From contig CAWBTX010000006.1 of the NCBI GenBank assembly GCA_963791905.1, positions 372,001 through 436,000 on the forward strand: a stretch of 64,000 bases of DNA, read 5' to 3'. Source of the DNA: Gaiellasilicea sp963791905 (GTDB lineage: Bacteria; Actinomycetota; Thermoleophilia; Gaiellales; Gaiellaceae). Below are positions 33,189-40,861 of this stretch, in pieces (within the stretch, counting starts at the first letter, position 1; each line of letters starts with the position of its first letter). Below the pieces are notes generated by a model. The model was not told the origin of the DNA and did no database searches. It saw only the letters and a list, made by a program, of their open reading frames with translations. Both the position numbers and the translations under genes were made by a program.

Positions 33189-33752
33189 TTACCGACCGCG
33201 GCCGAAGCCGAAGCCAAAGAGGCCGCCGCCGAACCCGGTCAGCTTGTACCCGGGCAGCTCGGCGTCCTCGAGCTCTTCCTTCAGCTCGTTCGCCTGCGCC
33301 TGCGTGATGTCCTCGTCCTCGAGCGCTGTGTTGATGCGTTCCAGGATCAACGCGCGCCGGGCGTCGCGAAACTCGGTGTTCAGCTTCGCCGTGGTGACGC
33401 CGAGGTTCGAGGCGACGGTGCGCGTCCTGCTGATCGCCATCGCGAGCGACAGGTTGTCACCGACCGCTTCCTTCAGCTCCGCAGCGTCGTCCGAGTCGAC
33501 GTCGCCGTCCTCGACGGCCTCATCGACGCGGCTGACCGCGGCCTTCTCGATCGCATCCACGAGCTTGGCGCGCGTGACCTCGAGCTGCTTCGCCGCCTCG
33601 GTCACGAGACGGCTCGTGCTTCCGCCAAGCCCACGCGGGCCACGATCGCCTGGTCCGCCGCGGTTCGCTCCCGCGGTCGCGACTCCGACGGCCATCAGCG
33701 CGGCGAGCGCGAGGGCCGAGAGCCACACGATCCGTTTCATCGAGCCCCTCAT
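33189..33752 (-). CDS. Exported helical protein of unknown function
   Basis: A 187-residue protein. ATG at 33752 is chosen for its AAAGGAG ribosome site and the signal peptide (IVWLSALALAALMAVGVATAGA). The mature protein is mostly helical and charged, with two related segments that each pair a K/R-rich helix with acidic turns: LVTEAAKQLEVTRAKLVDAIEKAAVSRVDEAVEDGDVDSDDAAELKEA, and LGVTTAKLNTEFRDARRALILERINTALEDEDITQAQANELKEEL. The D-x-D-x-D and E-D-E-D turns suggest calcium or simple acidic capping. The tail is Gly/Phe-rich (GFGGGLFGFGFGRGR). It resembles actinobacterial secreted proteins with repeated A-x-x-L-x-V-T helices, whose role is unknown. Confidence 0.65.
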   Translation of the reverse strand: MRGSMKRIVWLSALALAALMAVGVATAGANRGGPGDRGPRGLGGSTSRLVTEAAKQLEVTRAKLVDAIEKAAVSRVDEAVEDGDVDSDDAAELKEAVGDNLSLAMAISRTRTVASNLGVTTAKLNTEFRDARRALILERINTALEDEDITQAQANELKEELEDAELPGYKLTGFGGGLFGFGFGRGR

Positions 33753-33807
33753 CGTTCTCCTTTCGTCGATGCCGAAACTCATCAAAACGGGTGCGGTTGA
33801 GAATTCG

Positions 33808-33824
33808 CTGGGAGGTCTCTGTGA
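33808..33824 (-). promoter_or_regulatory. PhoP-like box upstream of the exported helical protein gene
   Basis: The minus strand reads TCACAGAGACCTCCCAG: a perfect TCACAG and a one-mismatch TCCCAG, 11 bp apart, 56 bp before the ATG at 33752. Confidence 0.4.
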
Positions 33825-33842
33825 GTTCGTCCCGACGCCGAG

Positions 33843-34451
33843 CTAGAGATCGAGCACGAAGTCGAACCGCCCGACGCGCCGGCCCTTGACGACGCGCCAG
33901 CCGCGGATGAGGCAGTCCGTGTCGAAGATGCCGTCACTCGCGTTGCCGGAGACGCCTGGGAAGAAGAGTTGCGTCGTGAGGACGTCCTCGTTCGGCGCCT
34001 GCACCTTCACGTGGATGTGCTTGGTCCGGCCCGGATAGAGCCCCGGGACGACCGTGAAGAGCGAGTAGCGTCCTTTTGCGTCGGTGAGCTGGTGCCCGCG
34101 GAAGCGGTAGCCGTCGTTGTCGTAGGTACCGCGGGCGTCGCATTGCCAGAAATCGACGAGCGCGCGCGGGACAGCCCGTCCCGCGGTCGTGAGCACGCGG
34201 CCGCTCAGCGTGAGGCGGGTGCCAGGCGCGCCGGCCGCGACGATCGAGCGCCGGCGCGGCGAGTTCGGCGTGAAGTACGGGCCCTCGGTCAGCTCCGGCG
34301 TGGGCTCGTCCGCGTCTGCGATCGCGGGCGTCGGCGCGAGCGGCGCTGCGGCCTCGGCGTCGGCGATGGCGCCGCCCGAGAGCGCCGCGAGCGGCGGCAG
34401 CGCGAGCCCGAGCTCGAGCAGGCGGCGGCGGGTGATCTCGCTGTCGGTCAT
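33843..34451 (-). CDS. Intradiol ring-cleavage dioxygenase-like protein with Tat-type signal
   Basis: A 202-residue protein of the protocatechuate 3,4-dioxygenase family. The leader ITRRRLLELGLALPPLAALSGGA has a Tat-like Arg cluster, so it may be exported folded. Core motifs are ELTEGPYFTPNSPRRRSI and the non-heme iron ligands: Tyr in DARGTYDNDGYRF, Tyr in VPGLYPGRTKHIHVKV, and the His pair of the same stretch. The C-terminus is GRFDFVLDL. Exported members act on aromatic compounds outside the cytoplasm or have unknown roles. Its ATG overlaps the end of the histidine kinase gene by 4 bp, an unusual coupling to a two-component system. Confidence 0.8.
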   Translation of the reverse strand: MTDSEITRRRLLELGLALPPLAALSGGAIADAEAAAPLAPTPAIADADEPTPELTEGPYFTPNSPRRRSIVAAGAPGTRLTLSGRVLTTAGRAVPRALVDFWQCDARGTYDNDGYRFRGHQLTDAKGRYSLFTVVPGLYPGRTKHIHVKVQAPNEDVLTTQLFFPGVSGNASDGIFDTDCLIRGWRVVKGRRVGRFDFVLDL

Positions 34452-35890
34452 GTCGTCTCCTCCGGTCCGTTCGGGTTCGCCAGGGGCAGGGTGATCCTGA
34501 AGGTCGTGCGCCGGCCCGGCTCCGACTCCGCGGCGACGGTGCCGCCGTGAGCGTGGGCGACGGCCGCGACGATCGAGAGGCCGAGCCCGACGCCGCCGCT
34601 CGCGCGCGAACGCGACTCGTCGGCGCGGTAGAAGCGCTCGAAGACCCGCTCGGCCTCCTCCGAGGAGAGGCCGGGCCCCTGGTCCTCGACGTCGATCACG
34701 GCCGCGCCGTTCGGGCTCGCGAGCCGCACCGTCACCGGCGTCTCCGGCGGCGTGTGGTCGCGCACGTTGCTGAGCAAGTTGTCGACGATCTGCCTCAGCC
34801 GGTCCCGATCGCCGAGCACGACCGCGGGCTCGATCGCGGTCTCGATGGGCCGCTCCGGCTCCACCGTCCGAGCGGTCTCGACCGCCTCGGAGACGACGTC
34901 GTCGAGCTGCACGAGCTCGCGCTCGAGCGGTCGGCCCTCGTCGAGCCGGGCGAGCAGGAGGAGGTCTTCCACGAGCAGGCTCATCCGCTCGGACTCGCGC
35001 GTGATGCCCGTCATCGAGCGCTCGAGGTCGGCGGGGCGCCGGTCGGCGCCGCGGGTGAAGAGCTCCGAGTACGCGCGTACCGCCGCCAGCGGCGTGCGGA
35101 GCTCGTGCGACGCGTCGGCCACGAACCGCCGCAATCGGCGTTCCGACGCCTCCTGGGCGCGGAACGACGACTCGATCCGACCGAGCATGGAGTTGAGCGC
35201 GATGCCGAGCCGACCCACCTCGGTCTCCGGCTCGGCACGCTCGACGCGGCGCGACAGGTCGCCTGCAGCGATGGCGGCCGCGGTTCCCTCGATCGCAGTG
35301 AGCGGCCGCAGGCCGAGGCGCACGACCCAGAGGCCGAGCGCCGCGAGCGCGATCAGCACGACCGCAGTGACGAGGAGCATGATCAGGAGCAGGCGGTCGA
35401 GCGTCGCGTCGACGTCGTCGAGCGGCGTCGCGACGACCAGGGTCGCCTCGAAGTCGTCCACGAGCGATGCGCGCACGCGGTAGCGGTCACCGTCCGCGCT
35501 CGACGCCGTGAAGTAGACCGCGCTGTCCGGCCCGCTGCCGTCTTCGACGTCGACGGTCGGCGGCAGTTCGGGCGGCGCCGGCGCCGCTTCGCCGAAGCGC
35601 GTCACCTGGGCTGGCTCGCAGAGCAGGCGCCCGTCCGATGCACGGACCTCGACGTAGTCGCCGGGCTCGCCCGTGAAGAACGCCCCTCTGCCGCCGTCGC
35701 TGGGACACTGGCCGTGGTCGATCGGGCCCTGGACCGCACGCGCGAAGTCGCTGAGCGACGCGTCTGTCCGCTCGAGCAGGAACGAGCGCAGCGAGGCGTA
35801 CGTGGCCACGTTCGCGGCAGCGAGCCCGGCGGCCGCGAGCACGATGACGCCGAGCACGAGGCGCGCGCGCAGCGACAGCCGGCGCAGCAT
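34448..35890 (-). CDS. HAMP sensor histidine kinase (PhoR-like partner)
   Basis: A 480-residue membrane kinase. Helix 1 is ARLVLGVIVLAAAGLAAANVATYA. An extracellular domain, about residues 30-160, holds two Cys (HGQCPSDGG and LLCEPA) that could form a disulphide. Helix 2 is LLLIMLLVTAVVLIALAALGLWVV. HAMP follows, then HisKA with His in VADASHELRTPLAAVRAYSEL near residue 260, and HATPase with DNLLSNVRDHTPPETP, DQGPGLSSEE and GGVGLGLSIVAAVAHAHGG. It is preceded by the OmpR-type regulator with a 3-bp gap and followed by the dioxygenase. This is the same order as other PhoP/PhoR-like pairs. Confidence 0.92.
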   Translation of the reverse strand: MLRRLSLRARLVLGVIVLAAAGLAAANVATYASLRSFLLERTDASLSDFARAVQGPIDHGQCPSDGGRGAFFTGEPGDYVEVRASDGRLLCEPAQVTRFGEAAPAPPELPPTVDVEDGSGPDSAVYFTASSADGDRYRVRASLVDDFEATLVVATPLDDVDATLDRLLLIMLLVTAVVLIALAALGLWVVRLGLRPLTAIEGTAAAIAAGDLSRRVERAEPETEVGRLGIALNSMLGRIESSFRAQEASERRLRRFVADASHELRTPLAAVRAYSELFTRGADRRPADLERSMTGITRESERMSLLVEDLLLLARLDEGRPLERELVQLDDVVSEAVETARTVEPERPIETAIEPAVVLGDRDRLRQIVDNLLSNVRDHTPPETPVTVRLASPNGAAVIDVEDQGPGLSSEEAERVFERFYRADESRSRASGGVGLGLSIVAAVAHAHGGTVAAESEPGRRTTFRITLPLANPNGPEETT

Positions 35891-35893
35891 CCC

Positions 35894-36613
35894 CTACTCG
35901 CTCGCTTCGAGCATGTACCCCGCCTGGCGCACCGTCTTGATCAGCGGGGGGCCGAGCGCGTCGAGCTTCCGGCGGAGGTAGCTGACGTACGTCTCGACGA
36001 CGTTGGCGTTGCCGCCGAAGTCGTAGCGCCAGACGTTCTGCAGGATCTGGCCCTTCGCCAACACGCGGCGCGGGTTGAGCATGAAGAAGCGGAGGAGGTT
36101 GAACTCCGTCGCGGTCAGCTCGACCTGGGTGCCGCCGCGGTAGACCTCGTGGCGGTTCTCGTCGAGGACGAGATCGTTGAACTGGAGCACGTCGCCCGGG
36201 AGGGCGCCGGAGGTGCGCCGGAGGATCGCCTGGATGCGGGCGACGACCTCGGCGAGGCTGAAGGGCTTCGTGACGTAGTCGTCACCGCCGGCGCGGAGCG
36301 CCTCGACCTTGTTCTCGGTCGCGTCCTTGGCGGTGAGAAAGAGCACGGCCGTCCGGAAGCCGCGGGCACGCAGCCGGCGGCCGACCTCGATGCCGTCGAT
36401 GTCCGGCAGCATCCAGTCCAGGACGATCAGATCGGGCTCGTGCCTCGTCACCAGCTCGAGCGCCTCGCGTCCGTTCGTTGCCTCGTCGACCTCGAAGCCT
36501 TCGTAGCGGAGGGCGGTCGCGACAGCGTCGACGATCGACGGCTCGTCGTCGACGACGAGGATCCGCTGGGCCGTGCCGTTCGCGGGGCCGTTGGCGATCA
36601 GCGGGCCTGGCAT
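35894..36613 (-). CDS. OmpR-family response regulator, PhoP-like
   Basis: A 239-residue regulator. The receiver has VVDDEPS (acidic pocket), the phospho-acceptor Asp66 in LIVLDWMLPDIDG, Thr in LTAKDA, and Lys in YVTKPFS near 116. The winged-helix domain ends VWRYDFGGNANVVETYVSYLRRKLDALGPPLIKTVRQAGYML. Its recognition helix NVVETYVSYLRRKLD is nearly the same as that of mycobacterial PhoP, which binds TCACAG direct repeats. Such a repeat lies 23-39 bp upstream of this start, suggesting autoregulation. First gene of the regulator-kinase-dioxygenase operon. Confidence 0.9.
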   Translation of the reverse strand: MPGPLIANGPANGTAQRILVVDDEPSIVDAVATALRYEGFEVDEATNGREALELVTRHEPDLIVLDWMLPDIDGIEVGRRLRARGFRTAVLFLTAKDATENKVEALRAGGDDYVTKPFSLAEVVARIQAILRRTSGALPGDVLQFNDLVLDENRHEVYRGGTQVELTATEFNLLRFFMLNPRRVLAKGQILQNVWRYDFGGNANVVETYVSYLRRKLDALGPPLIKTVRQAGYMLEASE

Positions 36614-36635
36614 CGGCGTAGTGTTGCGGCTTTTC

Positions 36636-36652
36636 CTGTGAGCCGCCTGTGA
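36636..36652 (-). promoter_or_regulatory. PhoP-like box upstream of the response-regulator operon
   Basis: The minus strand reads TCACAGGCGGCTCACAG: two perfect TCACAG half-sites exactly 11 bp apart, 23 bp before the ATG. It is the best match of the four boxes and the most likely site for autoregulation. Confidence 0.65.
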
Positions 36653-36669
36653 ATCGTCTGAGGTCGTGC

Positions 36670-39072
36670 TTACGAGCCGGCGAGCCGTACGAGCGTGGCG
36701 CCGTCGGCCGACTCCGACTCGCGGCCCTCGACGAGCGGATGGCCGTCGAGCTCCTCACGGACGGCAGCGCGGACGGCGCCCGTGCCGCGGCCGTGGACGA
36801 CGCGGACGAGCGGCAGGCCCGCGAGCGCGGCATCGTCGACGAAGGCGCGCACAGCCTCGCGCGCCTCCTGGGCCCGGCGGCCGCGGACGTCGAGCTCGTC
36901 CGAGACGTCGCCGCGGGCACCTGCGACCACCCGGACCGCGGGCTGCTCGGGCTCGCTGTCCGGGCCGGCACCGCCCCGGGCGTCTGGCACGAGGCGCGCG
37001 ACCGGGATCCGGATCCGGTGGCCCGCGGCGCCGACGACCTCGGCCTCGTCGCCCTCGATCGCGGCGATCGTGCCGCGGACGCCGAGCGCGGGCGCCTCGA
37101 CGGGATCGCCGGGCGCGAGCGGCGCGAGCAGCTCCACCGGCTGGTCGAGCGAGCGGATCTGCTGCTCAGCTCTCGTCGCCCGCTCGGAGGCCGCACCGAG
37201 GCGGCGATCGCGCTCCCGCTCCGCGCGCGACGCAGCGCCGGCCGAGGCGCGCCGGGCCTGCTGGTCCCGGCGTCGGGCGCCGCGGATCTCCTCGCGGAGG
37301 GCCCGCAGCTCGGCGCGAGCCTCGCCGAGCTCCTGTTCGGCAGCTGCGGCTGCGAGCTCGCGCTCGTGCTCGGCCGAGGCTCGCACCCGTGCGATCTCCT
37401 CCGCGAGCGCCTGCTCGCGCTCGCGCGCGGCCTCCGCCAGCCCGGCGGCCTCGGCGCGCGCCTCCTCGGCGGCGGCGTGCTTCGCGGCGGCCGCGCGGTC
37501 GGCCGCCTCGGCCTCGGCGAGCAGCTCGGCGATGCGCAGACGCTCCGGCACGATCCGCTCGCGTGCGTCGCCGACAACGTCGCCGTCGAGGCCCAGCCGC
37601 TCGGCGATCCAGAGCGCGTGCGAGGTGCCGGGCCGCCCGAGCGCGAGCCGGTAGAGCGGCGCGTGCGTCTCGGGGTCGATGCCGGTCGCGGCATTGGCAA
37701 CGCCTTCGGTCGCGCTCGCCCACTCCTTCAGCTCCGGGTAGTGGGTCGTCACGAGCGTGAGCCGGGCCTGCCCAGCGAGCCGCGCGAGGATCGCCTGGGC
37801 CAGCGCCGAGCCTTCGACGGGGTCCGTCCCCGAGGCGAGCTCGTCCAGCAGGACGAGCGACCGCTCCGTCGCCGAGCCGAGGATCTCGACGAGGTTCCGC
37901 ACGTGTCCGGAGAAGGTCGAGAGGCTCATCTCGATCGACTGCTGGTCGCCGATGTCCGCGAGCACCTGATCGAACACGGGCAGCGACGCGGTCTCCGCAG
38001 GCGGACGCAGGCCGGCCTGGTGGAGGAGCGCCGCCAGGCCGAGCGTCTTCAGCGCCACCGTCTTGCCGCCTGCGTTCGGGCCGCTCACGACCAGCGCGCG
38101 AAGCGACTCGAGATCGAGGTCGATCGGGACTGCGGCGGCGGGATCGAGCAGCGGGTGCCGTGCAGCGAGCAGCCTGACCTCTTCGGCAGGCTCGACGGGC
38201 GCGCCCCGCCAGCCCCGCGAGAGAATGCCCCCGGCAACGACGACGTCGATCGCGGCCGTCGCCTCCACGAGCGCCGTCACGTCGTCCGCGGCGGCGCCGA
38301 GCCGGCCGGACAGCTCGCGCAGGATCCGCTCCACCTCCTCGCGCTCCGCGCTCGCCGCCTCGGACTGGACGTTGTTGAGCTCGACGACCTCGAACGGCTC
38401 GACGAACAGCGTCTGGCCGGAGCTCGACGCGTCGTGGACGATCCCCGGCACGCTGCGGCGGGAGCCCGCCTTGACGGCGAGCACAGGCCGGCCGCCGCGC
38501 TGCGTGACGAAGTCCTCCTGCAGGTGCTCCCGCAGACCGCTCGAGCGCGCCAGCTTGCGCAGCTCCTCCGCCACCCGCTGGCGGCCCTCCCGGAGCTCCT
38601 TCCGCAGCCGGCGCAGCTTCGGCGAGGCGTTGTCCCGCACGTCCGAGCCGTCGTCCTCGATCGCACGGTGGATCGCGTCGGCGAGAGGCGCGAGCGTCGG
38701 GTCGATCGCAGTCGCGAGCTCGTGGAGGAGCGGAGCCGTCTCGGCCTGCGCGTCCAGCGCGGCACGCGCCTCGACCCCGCCGGCGATCGTGGCGGCGACC
38801 TCGCTCAGCGTCTCGGGCGCGAGGACGCCGCCGCGGGCTGCGTGTGCGGCAGCCTCGCGCGCGTCGCGGATGCCTCGCAGCGGCGGCTCGGCGGACTCGT
38901 CGAGCAGAGCGATCGCCTCGGCCGTCAGGGTCTGTCGGCGGGCGACCTCACTGGGATCGGCGCTCGGGACGAGCGCGCGGGCGAGCTCGGTGCCGTACGT
39001 CGTCGACGTCGCGGACGCGAGCCGCTCCAGGATCGTCGGGTACTCGAGCGCGGCGAGGGCGGTCGGATCCAC
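36670..39072 (-). CDS. mutS2: MutS2 ATPase/Smr-domain protein
   Basis: An 800-residue MutS2. An N-terminal clamp region is followed by the ATPase core with Walker A VVSGPNAGGKTVALKTLGL near residues 328-345, DIGDQQSIEMSLSTFSGHV near 385, and Walker B VLLDELASGTDPVEG near 415. A long Ala/Glu/Arg-rich coiled coil (about 515-630) and the C-terminal Smr nuclease domain (ELDVRGRRAQEA...PLVRVVHGRGTGAVRAAV) complete it. MutS2 acts in recombination control and, in Bacillus, in rescue of collided ribosomes; it is not a mismatch repair MutS. GTG start. The start is only 32 bp from the divergent dehydrogenase gene, leaving little room for two promoters. Confidence 0.95.
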   Translation of the reverse strand: MDPTALAALEYPTILERLASATSTTYGTELARALVPSADPSEVARRQTLTAEAIALLDESAEPPLRGIRDAREAAAHAARGGVLAPETLSEVAATIAGGVEARAALDAQAETAPLLHELATAIDPTLAPLADAIHRAIEDDGSDVRDNASPKLRRLRKELREGRQRVAEELRKLARSSGLREHLQEDFVTQRGGRPVLAVKAGSRRSVPGIVHDASSSGQTLFVEPFEVVELNNVQSEAASAEREEVERILRELSGRLGAAADDVTALVEATAAIDVVVAGGILSRGWRGAPVEPAEEVRLLAARHPLLDPAAAVPIDLDLESLRALVVSGPNAGGKTVALKTLGLAALLHQAGLRPPAETASLPVFDQVLADIGDQQSIEMSLSTFSGHVRNLVEILGSATERSLVLLDELASGTDPVEGSALAQAILARLAGQARLTLVTTHYPELKEWASATEGVANAATGIDPETHAPLYRLALGRPGTSHALWIAERLGLDGDVVGDARERIVPERLRIAELLAEAEAADRAAAAKHAAAEEARAEAAGLAEAAREREQALAEEIARVRASAEHERELAAAAAEQELGEARAELRALREEIRGARRRDQQARRASAGAASRAERERDRRLGAASERATRAEQQIRSLDQPVELLAPLAPGDPVEAPALGVRGTIAAIEGDEAEVVGAAGHRIRIPVARLVPDARGGAGPDSEPEQPAVRVVAGARGDVSDELDVRGRRAQEAREAVRAFVDDAALAGLPLVRVVHGRGTGAVRAAVREELDGHPLVEGRESESADGATLVRLAGS

Positions 39073-39104
39073 GCAGCGAGTGTACGGCGGGCAGACTGCG
39101 CCTC

Positions 39105-39869
39105 ATGCGCGTCCTCGTCACCGGTGCGGAGGGAACGATCGGTACGGCCGTCCGCAAACATCTCGCCGATCGCTTCGAGCTCGTCTCGCTGACGCTGTCG
39201 CCGCAGGAGTTCCCGAGCCACGTCGCCGACATCACCGACCTCGACGCGATCCAGCCCGCGTTCGACGGTGTCGAGGCGGTCGTTCACCTCGCCGCGTCGG
39301 CCGCGCTCGACGCCACGTGGGACGACGTCCTCCGTAACAACATCGTCGGCACCTACAACGTCTTCGAGGCCGCTCGCCGTGCCGGCGTGCCCCGGGTCGT
39401 GTTCGCGTCCTCGAACCACGTGATCGGCATGTACGAGCTCGAGGGGGCGCCCGGGCTGTACGACGTCGAGGACGAGCGGCGCTACGACCACATCGCCGAG
39501 CAGCGCCCCGACTCGCTCTACGGCGTCTCGAAGGCGTACGGCGAGTCGCTCGGGCGCTTCTACATGGAGCGCCACGGCCTGCGCGTCTTCTGCCTCCGGA
39601 TCGGCGCCGTCCGCGCGAGCGACGATCCGACGGAGGACACGAAGACGAATCCGCTCCTCGACCTCGACGCCGATGGCTCGAGAAACAGGATCCGGGCCGT
39701 CTGGCTGAGCAAGCGCGACTGTGCCGAGCTGATCGCGCGCTGCCTCGAGGTGGAGGACGTTCGCTTCGCTGTTGTGTACGGCGTCTCGGCCAATCCGCGC
39801 CGCTTCTGGGACCTCGAGCACGGCCGCGAGCTGCTCGGCTGGGAGCCGCGGGACGCAGCGCCCGTGTAG
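39105..39869 (+). CDS. Extended SDR, uronate dehydrogenase-like
   Basis: A 254-residue NAD-dependent enzyme. The Rossmann motif VLVTGAEGTIGTAV starts the protein, HLAAS follows, the active-site region is VVFASSNHVIGMYELEG near residue 105, and the catalytic Tyr/Lys are in YGVSKAYGESLGRFY near 145. SSNHVIG and LRIGAVR recall uronate dehydrogenases (Udh), which oxidise glucuronate or galacturonate to the aldarolactone. No aldarate genes are nearby, so a nucleotide-sugar or other sugar substrate is also possible. ATG at 39105 begins the fold directly. Confidence 0.8.
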   Translation: MRVLVTGAEGTIGTAVRKHLADRFELVSLTLSPQEFPSHVADITDLDAIQPAFDGVEAVVHLAASAALDATWDDVLRNNIVGTYNVFEAARRAGVPRVVFASSNHVIGMYELEGAPGLYDVEDERRYDHIAEQRPDSLYGVSKAYGESLGRFYMERHGLRVFCLRIGAVRASDDPTEDTKTNPLLDLDADGSRNRIRAVWLSKRDCAELIARCLEVEDVRFAVVYGVSANPRRFWDLEHGRELLGWEPRDAAPV

Positions 39870-39876
39870 CGCTCGG

Positions 39877-40827
39877 CTAGCGGCTCATCACGAAGCACGC
39901 GTCGTGCGACGAGCGGGCGACCTGCGTGCGGGTAACGACACGACCGCCGCGGTTCACGATGCAGAGCGTGCCCTGCGAGAGCGAGGGCGTGAGGATCTGC
40001 CCGAATCCGTGCTGCACGTTGTACGACCCGATCGGTACGCGAGCCGCACGCAGGAACGCTCCATCGAGATCGTGGACGCGCAGGGCGCCGTCGTCGCCGC
40101 TCGTCACGTACGCGCGCCGGCCGAGGAAGGTGACGTGCTGAGGCGGCGCGTCGGCTCCGACGCCGAAGACGCGACGGCCGCGGCCGTCATAGATCGCAAG
40201 CTCACGTCGATCGCCCGAGGTGACCCAGACGCGACCGTCCGGCGCAAACCCGACGTCGTGAGCGAGGAACGGCGGCTCGACGTGCGCGAGGACGCGGGGT
40301 CGGGTCGGCTCCGTGACGTCGACGATCGCCAGCCGCTCGGCCTTCGTCCCGAGCGCGACCCAGAGCCGCCGGTTCGAGCGGCCGAGCGAGAGGTGACGCA
40401 CTCCGTCTCCGACCTCGGCGCGGGCGACGACGCGGCCCTCGACCGTGTCGATCACGACGATCTCGCCGGTCCCCGAGTCCGAGACGTACGCGTGTCGCGT
40501 ATCGCGCTCGGCGGCCGCGTACCGGGGCTCCGAGAAGCCGCGCAGAACTCGCCGAACGCGCAGGCGCAGGCCGTCGATCAGGCTGACCGCGCCGGCGGCG
40601 GTATGGGCGACGAGGGCGTCGTATTGGAGGACGGGCTCGATGCTGCGCGGATCCTCGAGCGTCGCGATGTCGCGGACGACACGGCCGCCCGAGAGCTCGA
40701 CGGCGGTGATCCTGGCGTCGAGATCGGCCGTGACGAGCGCGAGCGGCGTTCCGCCGCCGATGCGAGCGAGTGCGTTCGGGGACGCAGCCAGGGCTGCCGC
40801 CCCGACGACGAACCGGCGCCGGTCCAT
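39877..40827 (-). CDS. Tat-exported YncE-like beta-propeller protein
   Basis: A 316-residue protein beginning MDRRRFVVGAAALAASPNALA, a compact Tat-type signal. The rest is a seven-bladed propeller of YVTN/YncE type, with repeated blade cores such as HAYVSDSGTGEIVVIDTVEGRVVARAEVG and RLWVALGTKAERLAIVDV, later GRVWVTSGDRRELAIYD. Such proteins are exported binding or scaffold proteins without known enzymatic activity. The 34-bp gap to the subtilase stop suggests the two are one transcript. It is convergent with the uronate-dehydrogenase-like gene, seven bases apart. Confidence 0.8.
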   Translation of the reverse strand: MDRRRFVVGAAALAASPNALARIGGGTPLALVTADLDARITAVELSGGRVVRDIATLEDPRSIEPVLQYDALVAHTAAGAVSLIDGLRLRVRRVLRGFSEPRYAAAERDTRHAYVSDSGTGEIVVIDTVEGRVVARAEVGDGVRHLSLGRSNRRLWVALGTKAERLAIVDVTEPTRPRVLAHVEPPFLAHDVGFAPDGRVWVTSGDRRELAIYDGRGRRVFGVGADAPPQHVTFLGRRAYVTSGDDGALRVHDLDGAFLRAARVPIGSYNVQHGFGQILTPSLSQGTLCIVNRGGRVVTRTQVARSSHDACFVMSR

Positions 40828-40861
40828 GCCTCCTCTACGACCCGGCCGGCGGCAGAGGTCC

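Noticed and set aside
33126..33193. A long-range pairing GGTAAGAA...TTCTTACC around the small GC hairpin
   Set aside because: The arms are 50 bp apart with poor pairing between; one arm includes the stop codon of the neighbouring gene. Too weak to call.
36649..39192. A very long open frame (847 codons) on the plus strand opposite mutS2
   Set aside because: Its protein is low-complexity Arg/Ala/Leu-rich with no motif, while the opposite strand encodes full MutS2. Such shadows are expected in GC-rich coding DNA.
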